64,000 bases of DNA, from the NCBI RefSeq assembly GCF_003403035.1, contig NZ_QURN01000007.1:184342-248341 (forward strand), written 5' to 3'. The position numbers and the translations under genes are program-made. Below, piece by piece: positions 1-7,372 of the stretch; the stretch's first letter is position 1; each line of letters begins with the position of its first letter. The notes beneath the pieces are model-generated. The model did not search any database. It was not told the DNA's origin and saw only the letters and a program-made list of their open reading frames with translations. The DNA is from Mesorhizobium denitrificans (GTDB lineage Bacteria > Pseudomonadota > Alphaproteobacteria > Rhizobiales > Rhizobiaceae).

Positions 1-111
1 GTTGGAATCGACCACCGCCACGTTGGGACCGTCCTCCGCCGCGTTGGGATCGTCCGCGCCCGGAATGGGATCGCCCTGGTTGCTCGGAACGGCAGGCCAT
101 TCGCAAGGCAT
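1..111 (-). CDS. Partial ORF with 21-bp tandem repeats, runs off the left edge
   Basis: Reading the minus strand from an ATG at 111 to the window edge gives 37 open codons. The last 20 in view carry a degenerate heptad in which D-x-P/S-N recurs (GADDPNA, AEDGPNV, AVVDSN). The DNA shows the same pattern: three 21-bp copies starting at 1, 22 and 43, each beginning GTTGG. I see no convincing ribosome binding site before the ATG. The frame stays open upstream to a stop near 200, so the start is uncertain. The product is not recognised. It could be the N-terminus of a repetitive low-complexity protein, or a chance frame through a minisatellite. Confidence 0.3.
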   Translation of the reverse strand, partial: MPCEWPAVPSNQGDPIPGADDPNAAEDGPNVAVVDSN

Positions 112-260
112 ATAGGATGGGTCTCGATAGACCGTTCGTGGCCCGCACCAATCGCAGGATGATCGTGATTGCCGGTGTGGGTTATGGTGGGCGAGAGTGG
201 ATCAGTTTTGCCAACGTGCCCGGCTGCCCGGTTATGCGCTGATCTGGTGAGAAGAATTAA

Positions 261-288
261 GTGCCCCCGAAGATTGTCTCGGGGGCGC
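261..288. terminator. Hairpin terminator after the SIMPL gene
   Basis: A perfect 10-bp stem pairs 261-270 with 279-288 around an 8-nt loop. It lies 12 bases beyond the stop of the minus-strand SIMPL gene. Both flanks are moderately T-rich in the outgoing direction (ttaattctt on the minus side, ttgctttt on the plus side), so it could act in both orientations. Confidence 0.65.
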
Positions 289-300
289 TTGCTTTTGCGC

Positions 301-1014
301 TTAACGCAATTCGTAAGTCATGTTGACCTGAACGACATAGCTATTCTCGCCAGCCTGAACAGGAGCGCCAGCCGCATCAGCGCGGAACTTCGCCTGTACC
401 ATCGGGATGGGAGGCGAAACAGGCGACGTTTCGGAGATTTCCAGCACATTGCCCAATGAAACGCCCGCAGCTTCAGCCAATGTCTTCGCCTTGGCGATTG
501 CATCGGCAACGGCTTTCTTGCGCGCCTCTTCGCGAGCCTGCGCGGGGTTTTCGTTGGAGAAGGAAATATCGCCACCCTGGTTCACGCCGAGCGACACGGA
601 TTTGTCGAGAATTTCACCGGTCTTCTCAATGTCGCGAATGCGAACGGAGAGCGTATTGGTGACCTGATAGGCCGCAAGCACAGCTTCCTGCCCGCCGTCT
701 GCCTTCTGCGGGTACTCGTAACGTGGATTGATCTGGATGCCGGTGGTTTGCAGATCACGCTCGGCAATGCCCGAAGATTTCATTGCTGCGATGACCGCGG
801 CCATTGCGTCATTGTTGGCGGTTAGCGCGTCGCGTGCCGTCTTTGCCTCTCGCATGACCGCAATGGTGAGAATCGCAATGTCGGGCACCATCGTGGCCTG
901 ACCCTCGCCGGTGACCGTGATGCGTGGCAGCATTCTTTCAGGCCCCGCAGCATGGGCGGAAAAGGGAAGGGCGAAACAGGCCGCAAGCGCGAGGGCAAGC
1001 GCGGTTTTCTTCAT
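301..1014 (-). CDS. SIMPL (DUF541) periplasmic protein, BP26/YggE-like
   Basis: The 237-residue product starts with a Sec signal peptide (MKKTALALALAACFALPFSA, cleavage expected after AHA near residue 23). The rest is a SIMPL/DUF541 domain with the family phrases ITVTGEGQA, TNNDAMAAVIAAMKSSGI, SLGVNQGGDI and a C-terminal AGENSYVVQVNMTYELR. The family includes E. coli YggE, linked to oxidative stress defence, and the Brucella antigen BP26/Omp28, a ring-forming periplasmic protein of unresolved biochemical function. The overall layout resembles BP26 closely. It stands alone, followed by a strong hairpin, with a tRNA gene upstream on the other strand. A GGAG lies upstream of the ATG. The family call is firm; the cellular role is not. 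Confidence 0.9.
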   Translation of the reverse strand: MKKTALALALAACFALPFSAHAAGPERMLPRITVTGEGQATMVPDIAILTIAVMREAKTARDALTANNDAMAAVIAAMKSSGIAERDLQTTGIQINPRYEYPQKADGGQEAVLAAYQVTNTLSVRIRDIEKTGEILDKSVSLGVNQGGDISFSNENPAQAREEARKKAVADAIAKAKTLAEAAGVSLGNVLEISETSPVSPPIPMVQAKFRADAAGAPVQAGENSYVVQVNMTYELR

Positions 1015-1147
1015 GATAGGTATTACTCCGAGACATATTCATGACGGTTCGGACATAAGGTGATGATTGTGGGAGCATTACGGCGCTTGTGGATTATGCG
1101 CGATGGCTTGTGTACCGCGCAAAAAGCAACTATGGCAACCACGCGTG

Positions 1148-1223
1148 GGGCCTGTAGCTCAATGGTTAGAGCCGGCGGCTCATAACCGCTTGGTTGGGGG
1201 TTCGAGTCCCTCCGGGCCCACCA
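1148..1223 (+). tRNA. ileX: tRNA-Ile2 (anticodon CAT, lysidine-modified)
   Basis: A 76-nt cloverleaf with encoded CCA. The acceptor GGGCCTG pairs with CGGGCCC (one T-G pair), the T-arm is GGGGG-TTCGAGT-CCCTC, and the anticodon loop reads CTCATAA, giving CAT. CAT occurs in initiator Met, elongator Met and Ile2. The run GCTCATAACCGCTTGGT closely matches the E. coli tRNA-Ile2 anticodon arm and variable region, so C34 is expected to be converted to lysidine by TilS so that the tRNA reads AUA codons. Elongator Met is the alternative. The gene-symbol assignment is less certain than the tRNA itself. Confidence 0.93.
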
Positions 1224-1329
1224 TCCAGCTTTTTGACGTTGCAGCGCGGCTGAATAATTATTTCTTGTCAGTGCCTTAGTGGGCGAACTGTTCGGCTTTG
1301 ATGATTTCGCGCGAGGCTAGGTCAGCTGG

Positions 1330-2364
1330 CTAATCAAAGGAAATGAGCACCTTCGTCGATTTTGATTTGTCGTTGGCCAGATCAAACGCTTCGCGCGCGC
1401 GCTCCATCGGAAAACTCGCCGTTTGCAATGGCCGTACGTCGATCTCACGATTGGCGATGAGCCGAGCAGCGAGACCAAATTCTTTATCGAAGCGAAACGT
1501 GCCGCGCAGATCGATTTCACGAGTGACCAGCAGTGTGATGGGCAATTGCACATCGCCACCCATGCCCATCTGAACAAGGATGCCGCGTGGCCGCAAACAA
1601 TCGAGCCCGTCGCGGAGCACCGAAGCGCTGCCGGAAGCTTCGAAATGCACATCGAACCGGCCGGTGCTTTCGGTGAAATCGCGCAAGCGTTTGCTTCCAG
1701 AGCTGACGTCAAGCGTATGGGTGGCGCCGCAACGCTGAGCCAGTGACAGTGCGCCCACATGTATGTCGGTTGCAACAATCTCACCGGCGCCAGCGCGCCT
1801 CGCTGCCATAATCGTCAGAATGCCGATGGGGCCGCAGCCCGTGACAAGAATGCGGTTGCCTGCGAGCGGACCAGCGCGACCAACAGCGTGAAGGCATACG
1901 GCGAGCGGTTCCGCCATCGTTGCTTCGCCAAGCGAAACAAGATCGCCCACGGGGAACACCTGGCTCTCGTCCACGGTGACGAACTCGCGAAACCCACCCT
2001 GAACATGAGGAAAGCGCATGGCGCTGCCCATGAAGCGCATGTCGGAGCAATGATTGCGCAATCCTGCGCGACAGGCTTCGCAAGTGTCACAAGGCCGGCT
2101 CGGATTGATTGCGACGCGCGCGCCAACCGCGAGACCGGATACAGCATCGCCAAGATCGCTCACCACACCTGCGATTTCGTGGCCGAGCACCATTGGCTGT
2201 TGAAGCCGGATAATACCTGTGCCGCCGTGGTTGAAGTAGTGAAGGTCGGAACCGCAAATGCCGCCTGCTGCGATGCGCACGCGAACTTCGTGAGGACCGG
2301 GCGTGACATCCGCAATCTCGTCTATGCGAAGATCCTTCGGGGCGTGGACAACGACACCGCGCAT
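1330..2364 (-). CDS. idnD: Zinc-dependent L-idonate 5-dehydrogenase-like alcohol dehydrogenase
   Basis: A 344-residue medium-chain zinc dehydrogenase. Catalytic zinc ligands are visible as Cys37 (GICGSD) and His62-Glu63 (GHE). The structural zinc loop has Cys92, 95, 98 and 106, and a Rossmann motif VTGCGPIGI follows near residue 175. The N-terminus and motif order resemble IdnD, which oxidises L-idonate to 5-ketogluconate with NAD(P). The ATG at 2364 is preferred over the GTG at 2367 because AGGGA sits at normal distance. It is the last gene of a minus-strand operon, 15 bases after an IdnO-like reductase, which supports an idonate/gluconate-type pathway. The true polyol or aldonate substrate cannot be read from sequence. 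Confidence 0.8.
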   Translation of the reverse strand: MRGVVVHAPKDLRIDEIADVTPGPHEVRVRIAAGGICGSDLHYFNHGGTGIIRLQQPMVLGHEIAGVVSDLGDAVSGLAVGARVAINPSRPCDTCEACRAGLRNHCSDMRFMGSAMRFPHVQGGFREFVTVDESQVFPVGDLVSLGEATMAEPLAVCLHAVGRAGPLAGNRILVTGCGPIGILTIMAARRAGAGEIVATDIHVGALSLAQRCGATHTLDVSSGSKRLRDFTESTGRFDVHFEASGSASVLRDGLDCLRPRGILVQMGMGGDVQLPITLLVTREIDLRGTFRFDKEFGLAARLIANREIDVRPLQTASFPMERAREAFDLANDKSKSTKVLISFD

Positions 2365-2379
2365 CACATTTCCCTTAAA

Positions 2380-3153
2380 TCAAAGTACAGCCAGCATGCC
2401 GCCGTCGACATAGATGATCTGACCGTTGACGTAGTCTGAGGCTGGCGACGCGAGAAAGATTGCCGTTCCTGCAAGGTCGCGGGGCAATCCCCAGCGACCA
2501 GAAGGCGTGCGCGAGCGCACCCATGCGTCGAACTTTGGGTCAGATGTAAGCGCCTTGTTCATTTCCGTGTCGATGTAGCCGGGGCCAATCGCGTTGGCCT
2601 GAATGCCGTGCACGGCCCATTCGGCAGCCATCGAGCGTGTCAGCAATTTTATGCCGCCCTTGGCAGCCGTATAGGGTGCGGTGGTTGTGCGGGCGACCTC
2701 GCTGTTTAGTGAGCCGATATTGATGATCTTGCCGCCCTTGCTGCGGGACACCATGCGCCGCGCTGCTTCACGACCCACGACAAAGGCGCTTGTCAGGTTG
2801 GTTTCGAGAACGCGCCGCCAGTCAGCGCTGTTGAGTTCGAGCATTGGCTTGCGGAATTGAATGCCGGCATTATTGACGAGAATATCGACAACAATGCCGT
2901 TAGTGTCGAATGCCGCAAAGGCGGCTTGGACAGCCGCTTCATCGCAAACATCGAAAGCGCTCGCGGATGCTGAAAATCCACGGCTGGTCAGGGCGCGGAC
3001 GCTGGTGGCAAGCTTGCTTTCGTCTCTTCCATTCAAAATGACAGAAGCACCGCTTTCGGCAAGCGCCTCCGCTATGGCCAGACCCAACCCACCCGATGAG
3101 CCGGTAATAAGAGCGGTGCGCCCAGAAAGGTCGAAAAGGCTTGATGCCGTCAT
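2380..3153 (-). CDS. idnO: SDR oxidoreductase, gluconate 5-dehydrogenase-like
   Basis: A classical short-chain dehydrogenase of 257 residues. It has the cofactor motif TGSSGGLG at 17-24, NNAG at 94-97 and the catalytic Ser148, Tyr161, Lys165, ending in a conserved GQIIYVDGG. The phrase order is that of IdnO/Ga5DH enzymes, which interconvert 5-ketogluconate and D-gluconate. Its start overlaps the stop of the upstream dehydratase by 4 bases (ATGA), so translation is probably coupled. Together with the IdnD-like gene downstream it suggests oxidation and re-reduction of a hexonate. A 3-oxoacyl reductase role is unlikely given the neighbours. Confidence 0.8.
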   Translation of the reverse strand: MTASSLFDLSGRTALITGSSGGLGLAIAEALAESGASVILNGRDESKLATSVRALTSRGFSASASAFDVCDEAAVQAAFAAFDTNGIVVDILVNNAGIQFRKPMLELNSADWRRVLETNLTSAFVVGREAARRMVSRSKGGKIINIGSLNSEVARTTTAPYTAAKGGIKLLTRSMAAEWAVHGIQANAIGPGYIDTEMNKALTSDPKFDAWVRSRTPSGRWGLPRDLAGTAIFLASPASDYVNGQIIYVDGGMLAVL

Positions 3154-4346
3154 GCTTCGCTGCGCCTCACCATGAGATCCGAACGCTCAAAGACCGCGGG
3201 TTGCAAGTCGGTTCCGAGGCCGGGGCCTTCCATAGGTATGACGTAACCGTCGCGGATGACGGGGACTTCGGTGACGAGTTCTTTGTACCAGCCACTATAG
3301 AAAGCGCGGACCGATTCCTGGATGAGCGTGTTCGGTTGGCTGAATGACATATGGACGGCAGCGGCAAAGCCGACTGGACCTATGCAGTCATGCGGGGCGA
3401 AGGGCTTATGATACGTCTCACCCATCGCTGCGATTTTGCGCCCTTCCGTAAGACCGCCGGTCCAACACAAGTCTACCATGACGATGCCTATGGCGTCGCG
3501 GTCGAGCATTTCCTTGTACGGCCACCGCGAGCCAAGCGTCTCGCTGGCGCAGACCGGGGTAGGGGTGCTTCGCGCATATTCGGCCAGCGCCTGGCTCGAA
3601 TTCATCCGAATCGGGTCTTCGTACCAGGTTGGCTGAAACTGATCGAGCGCATGTGCGATGCGCTTGGCACTGGTCAGGTTCCAAAGTGAATGGAACTCCA
3701 CCATGATATCCATCTTGTCGCCGACCCGTTTGCGGATCAATTCAAAGGGCCTCAAGCCTTCCTTGAGTTGCTGAAGCGATATGTCTACGCCGCCGGTTTC
3801 TCTGGCGGCTGGATCGAACGGCCAGATTTTCATGGCGTTGATGCCGCTTTCGAGCAGATTTTCTGCAAGTGCGCCCGCATCCGTAGTGAACGCGGCCAGA
3901 TCTTCATATGGCCCAGCGTCACCGAGGTTCCATGTGTTTACCGGACGGATGTCTCTGTTTCGCACGTACTGATACCCGGCGCAGGTGTTGTAGACACGGA
4001 GCTTGTCGCGGCACAGACCACCGAGAAGCTGATGCACCGGCTGGCCGACGACTTTGCCCCACAAATCCCAAAGTGCGATGTCGATTGCCGAGGCTGCGCG
4101 GTATTCTGTGCCGGTGCTAGATTGCGCCATCGGAAGATTGACGAGTTCCTTGTGGAGCGCCTCGATGCGCAAAGGATCGCGACCCAGAAGACGCGACGCG
4201 AGCGTATCATGAATGTGTGCGGCAACGGCTCCTGCGCCAAAAAAGGTTTCACCGAGTCCAATGATGCCCGCATCCGTGTGCAGCCGAACCCACAGCACAT
4301 TTTCAAATTCGCGCGCCGATAGGGTTTCGATGGCAGTTATCTTCAT
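3150..4346 (-). CDS. Enolase-superfamily sugar-acid dehydratase (mandelate racemase subgroup)
   Basis: 398 residues with the N-terminal capping domain (1-125) and a TIM barrel. Probable metal ligands are Glu217 (VEFHS), Glu243 (YEDP) and Glu269 (ASETL). His319 in APHDCIGP is the likely general acid/base, and Lys173 lies in AMKIWPFD. This pattern belongs to the mandelate racemase/muconate lactonizing group, mostly acid-sugar dehydratases. It is the first enzyme gene of the minus-strand operon and is followed by IdnO/IdnD-like dehydrogenases, so dehydration of a hexonate to a 2-keto-3-deoxy acid is the likely step. It is clearly different from the second enolase-superfamily gene at 10.8 kb. The substrate is unknown. 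Confidence 0.8.
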   Translation of the reverse strand: MKITAIETLSAREFENVLWVRLHTDAGIIGLGETFFGAGAVAAHIHDTLASRLLGRDPLRIEALHKELVNLPMAQSSTGTEYRAASAIDIALWDLWGKVVGQPVHQLLGGLCRDKLRVYNTCAGYQYVRNRDIRPVNTWNLGDAGPYEDLAAFTTDAGALAENLLESGINAMKIWPFDPAARETGGVDISLQQLKEGLRPFELIRKRVGDKMDIMVEFHSLWNLTSAKRIAHALDQFQPTWYEDPIRMNSSQALAEYARSTPTPVCASETLGSRWPYKEMLDRDAIGIVMVDLCWTGGLTEGRKIAAMGETYHKPFAPHDCIGPVGFAAAVHMSFSQPNTLIQESVRAFYSGWYKELVTEVPVIRDGYVIPMEGPGLGTDLQPAVFERSDLMVRRSEA

Positions 4347-4373
4347 TGCGGGGAAATCCCTGTGTCTGAAGTG

Positions 4374-5087
4374 CTAGATGATCCCGGCGTTCAGCAAGGC
4401 GCGCACAGTCAGGTCGAAATGGTCGGCCATTGCCCTTTCAGCCGCCTTGGCGTCGCCCTGCCGAATGGCTTCGGCGATGATGATGTGGCCGTCGATGCTG
4501 TCCATGCGTTCGGCGTCCGTGGGCCGAGCTGCCCAGCCGATAGCCCAGTTCTGCCGCGTTACCGGGCCGAAGGAGCTGACGAGCAATGCGAAAAGCGGAT
4601 TGCGCGATGCCCGCGCCACCGCAGCGTGAAAGGCGATGTCCAGCTCCATCACGTCGCCGGTGCCGGCGTAACTGGTGCGCATGTTGTTTGCGATGTCAGA
4701 GATTTCGTCCGCTTCCGCGGGCGTGCGCCGGAACGCCGCGAGAGCGGCAGTCCGCAGTTCGATGGTACGACGCACGTCAAAAATCTGCTGGATTGAAAGC
4801 TGGTTCGTATAGACGCAGTGGTCGATCATACGGCCAATGGCCGAACCGTCAGCCGGAGCCACGCGCGCCCGGCGTCCGTTGCCGACATCGATGAGCCTGA
4901 GCGCTGAGAGGCTGCGAAACGCTTCGCGAGCCACCGCGCGAGAAACGCCAGCTTCCAGAGCAAACGAAGATTCGCTTGGCAAAGCCGCGCCGGGCTCGAG
5001 CCCATTGTGCCTGATGTGATCAGTCACCTTGTCGATCACCTGATCGACAAGCGTATACGGCTCTTCATTCTCTACCGTGTTCGGCAT
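4374..5087 (-). CDS. GntR-family regulator, FadR subfamily (FCD domain)
   Basis: A 237-residue transcription factor. A winged helix occupies roughly 15-85 (LEPGAALPSESSFALEAGVS, then SRAVAREAFRSL as recognition helix). An all-helical FCD effector domain follows, with the usual metal-binding pattern (D in MELDIAFH, His-containing AFHAAV, and a C-terminal DHF). The start at 5087 is chosen over 5096 because GAGGGA is about 10 bases upstream. It is divergent from the ABC transporter genes and first in the minus-strand catabolic cluster, which suggests it controls both halves in response to a sugar-acid intermediate. A palindrome in the intergenic region is a candidate operator. Confidence 0.88.
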   Translation of the reverse strand: MPNTVENEEPYTLVDQVIDKVTDHIRHNGLEPGAALPSESSFALEAGVSRAVAREAFRSLSALRLIDVGNGRRARVAPADGSAIGRMIDHCVYTNQLSIQQIFDVRRTIELRTAALAAFRRTPAEADEISDIANNMRTSYAGTGDVMELDIAFHAAVARASRNPLFALLVSSFGPVTRQNWAIGWAARPTDAERMDSIDGHIIIAEAIRQGDAKAAERAMADHFDLTVRALLNAGII

Positions 5088-5112
5088 CGCTATCATTTCC
5101 CTCTACTGCGCC

Positions 5113-5129
5113 GACCTGTCAGATAGGTC
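5113..5129. promoter_or_regulatory. Candidate GntR/FCD operator between the divergent sugar-acid operons
   Basis: GACCT-N7-AGGTC is a perfect inverted repeat 26-42 bases upstream of the regulator start and about 125 bases upstream of the permease. The half-site GACCTGT recurs directly at 5158-5164. The position is right for autoregulation plus control of the divergent transporter. Binding is inferred from position and symmetry only. Confidence 0.4.
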
Positions 5130-5218
5130 AAGGCTAAAATGTCAGAATTTCGGCTTTGACCTGTTTACAATTCAGAAGATCACATGTTAACCCTCATTCC
5201 GAACTGGGAGGTTTAGCG

Positions 5219-5257
5219 GTGAACTTTTCTTCTGCGTTTGGAAAGACCATTCAATGA
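5219..5257 (+). CDS. Possible 12-residue leader peptide coupled to the permease
   Basis: A GTG at 5219 follows a strong GGGAGG ribosome binding site and opens a 12-codon frame (VNFSSAFGKTIQ). Its TGA overlaps the permease ATG in an ATGA junction. The permease itself has a weaker GGAAAG. This is either a translation-coupling leader or the stump of a deleted first gene. It is too short to judge by composition. Confidence 0.35.
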   Translation: MNFSSAFGKTIQ

Positions 5258-6201
5258 GGAGAGCGTTCAATGCGCTGCGTCACAACCCTGTATGGGTTGC
5301 TGTGGCGCTGCTGTATTGCGTGGCCGGGCTGGTTTCGCCGGCAATGCTAAAGACCGAACAGGTGCTGAATATTCTGCAGGTCACGGCCTTTCTGGGGCTC
5401 GTGGCTTCGGGACAAACAATCGCGCTTCTTGTTGGCGGTATTGACCTGTCGGTCGCGGGCGTCGTGACCATGACGAATATTTTGGCCACGAGCCTGATGA
5501 TGGGCCAGAACGAACGGATTGCTCCCGCTGTTGCTATTTGCATCGCGCTTGGCGTCGCTGTCGGCATAATCAATGGTATATTGGTTGCGTTTCTGCGAGT
5601 GGCCCCGATCATTGCGACGCTGGCAATGAACGCGATCCTCTTTGGTGCAGCGCTCGTCTATACCGGTGGCGCACCATTCGGCTCATCCGCGCCGGCATTC
5701 AATCAACTGGGTCAAGGCTCCGTTCTCGGTCTGCCCGCCAGCGCGCTATGTTGGCTGGTGGTTTCGCTCATCCTTGCATATGCGATGCGCCGCACGACGC
5801 TTGGCCGCTGGATTTACGCCGTTGGCGCAAATGAAATAGCGGCGCGTTTCATGGGCGTTCCCACACGTCTGGTGCTGGTGCTCGCTTATTCGCTTTCGGC
5901 CTTGTTCGCCGTGTTGGGAGGGCTGCTCATCACGGCCTATATCGGCAATCCAAGCCTGGGCATCGGCAATCAGTTTCTTTTGGCATCAGTCGTCGCAGTG
6001 GTGGTCGGCGGCACCGCATTGACCGGCGGTATCGGCAGTGTGGTCGGCACGATTGCCGGGGCATTGTTCGTCACCCTGCTCAACAGTTTCACCAACATCG
6101 CCCAGGCATCGACGGGTGCGCAATACGTCATTCAGGGCGTTCTGATCGCATTCAGCGTCATCATCTATCGCGTCATCGGCGAGTCTGCCGAAACGCGCTG
6201 A
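5254..6201 (+). CDS. Sugar ABC transporter permease, RbsC type
   Basis: A 315-residue membrane protein with about eight to ten hydrophobic segments. It carries the RbsC/BPD_transp_2 signatures LLVGGIDLSVAG (near residue 67) and a late VVGGTALTGGIGSVVGT, and GRWIYAVGANEIAARFMGV in the cytoplasmic loop. These permeases form the channel of CUT2 importers for pentoses, hexoses and related sugars. It is the first full gene of the plus-strand operon, followed after 27 bases by the substrate-binding protein. A second permease is fused to the ATPase further down, so the importer may use a heterodimeric channel made of this protein and that domain. Confidence 0.92.
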   Translation: MRRAFNALRHNPVWVAVALLYCVAGLVSPAMLKTEQVLNILQVTAFLGLVASGQTIALLVGGIDLSVAGVVTMTNILATSLMMGQNERIAPAVAICIALGVAVGIINGILVAFLRVAPIIATLAMNAILFGAALVYTGGAPFGSSAPAFNQLGQGSVLGLPASALCWLVVSLILAYAMRRTTLGRWIYAVGANEIAARFMGVPTRLVLVLAYSLSALFAVLGGLLITAYIGNPSLGIGNQFLLASVVAVVVGGTALTGGIGSVVGTIAGALFVTLLNSFTNIAQASTGAQYVIQGVLIAFSVIIYRVIGESAETR

Positions 6202-6228
6202 ACCAAGCCAAAACGAAGGAGTATTCAC

Positions 6229-7308
6229 ATGATAAACAAAAGGATAGACCGTCGCACCCTGCTGGGTTGGGGTGCAGGCGCAGCAGCAGGGGCGGTCATG
6301 CTGCCTCGGCTTTCACTGGCTGATGTTATCAGCAACGCCAAGATTGAAGCTTCGTCGGAAATGTCGAAGGGCGTGAACAAGTCGGGCAAGTTGCGCATCG
6401 GCTTTTCAAACGGATTTTCAGGCAACACATGGCGCACGCAGAACCTCGCTTCGATGCAGACGGAAGCTGGCGCCAATGCCGATCGCTACGAACTGATCAC
6501 GGTAGATGGACAGGGCGACATCACCAAGCAGGTCAACGACATCGAGGACCTGATCGCGCAGAACGTCGATGCGCTGCTCGTTATTCCAAACTCGGGTACG
6601 GCCGTTGTGCCTGCACTTCGAAAGGCAATGAAGGCGGGTATCGTCACCATCCCGTTCAACCTTCCCGTAGAAGGCGACAACTGGACTGCTTTCATCGGAA
6701 CCGACCCGAAGAAAAAGGGCGCAACGACGGGCAAGTTCTTGAACGACGCTTTGGGCGGAAAAGGCAAGATCGTTGCTCTTGGCGGCTTGCCGGGTAACTC
6801 CTACACCGCAGAGTGCTGGGCAGGTGCGCAGACCGAGTTCGCGCCCGGCATCGAAGTGCTGGCATTCAAGGATGCGCATTGGCAGGAAGACAAGGCAAAG
6901 GTCGTCATGGCTGACCTCATTGCTGCATATCCTGAAATCGATGGCGTATGGTGCGATGGCGGCCAGGACGCAGCGGGCGGTCTTAAGGCGCTGATGGCGG
7001 CAAATCGCCCGTTGGTTCCGGTGACCGGCGATGATTACAATGGCCTGCTCAAGCTCTACGACAAGGAAAAGGGCAACAACCCGAAGTTCAAGATCGGTTG
7101 CGTGTCTGAACCGACCTGGGAAGGCGTGGTAGCGCTGCGCACCGCCGTGAAGCTTCTTTCCGGTGAAGATCAGCCCAAGCGCCAGATCATCAGCCCGGTT
7201 CTGATGGACGGCAGCAATTACGAACAGTTCATCAAGCGTGACCTGCCGGATGGCGTGTTTGTGGACACATTGCTCACAGATGAAGAGCTGAAGAAGCTGT
7301 TTAGCTGA
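6229..7308 (+). CDS. Periplasmic sugar-binding protein of the ABC importer
   Basis: 359 residues. The N-terminus carries a twin-arginine-like leader (RRTLLGWGAGAAAGAVML), followed by the two-lobe Peripla_BP_4/RbsB fold: GFSNGFSGNTWR, QVNDIEDLIAQNVDALLVIP, then KGATTGKFLNDALGGKG and VWCDGGQDAAGG. A good AAGGAG precedes the ATG. It lies between the permease and the fused ATPase-permease and should deliver the sugar or sugar acid to them. A 10-bp hairpin immediately after it may stabilise its message and raise its level over the downstream genes, as is common for binding proteins. The ligand is unknown. Confidence 0.9.
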   Translation: MINKRIDRRTLLGWGAGAAAGAVMLPRLSLADVISNAKIEASSEMSKGVNKSGKLRIGFSNGFSGNTWRTQNLASMQTEAGANADRYELITVDGQGDITKQVNDIEDLIAQNVDALLVIPNSGTAVVPALRKAMKAGIVTIPFNLPVEGDNWTAFIGTDPKKKGATTGKFLNDALGGKGKIVALGGLPGNSYTAECWAGAQTEFAPGIEVLAFKDAHWQEDKAKVVMADLIAAYPEIDGVWCDGGQDAAGGLKALMAANRPLVPVTGDDYNGLLKLYDKEKGNNPKFKIGCVSEPTWEGVVALRTAVKLLSGEDQPKRQIISPVLMDGSNYEQFIKRDLPDGVFVDTLLTDEELKKLFS

Positions 7309-7325
7309 AGTCTAGTTTGTTTTTT

Positions 7326-7352
7326 CGGGCCACGCTCGCAATGCGTGGCCCG
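7326..7352 (+). terminator. Intercistronic hairpin after the binding-protein gene
   Basis: CGGGCCACGC pairs perfectly with GCGTGGCCCG around a 7-nt loop, preceded by six Ts and followed by only a short TT. It sits between the binding protein and the fused ATPase in the same direction. Partial termination or 3'-end protection is more likely than a full stop of the operon. Confidence 0.55.
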
Positions 7353-7372
7353 TTCCAATCTGAAAAGCCCAT

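Noticed and set aside
1148..1223. Integration site with an adjacent mobile element at the tRNA gene
   Set aside because: No integrase and no duplicate of the tRNA 3' end were seen in the window.
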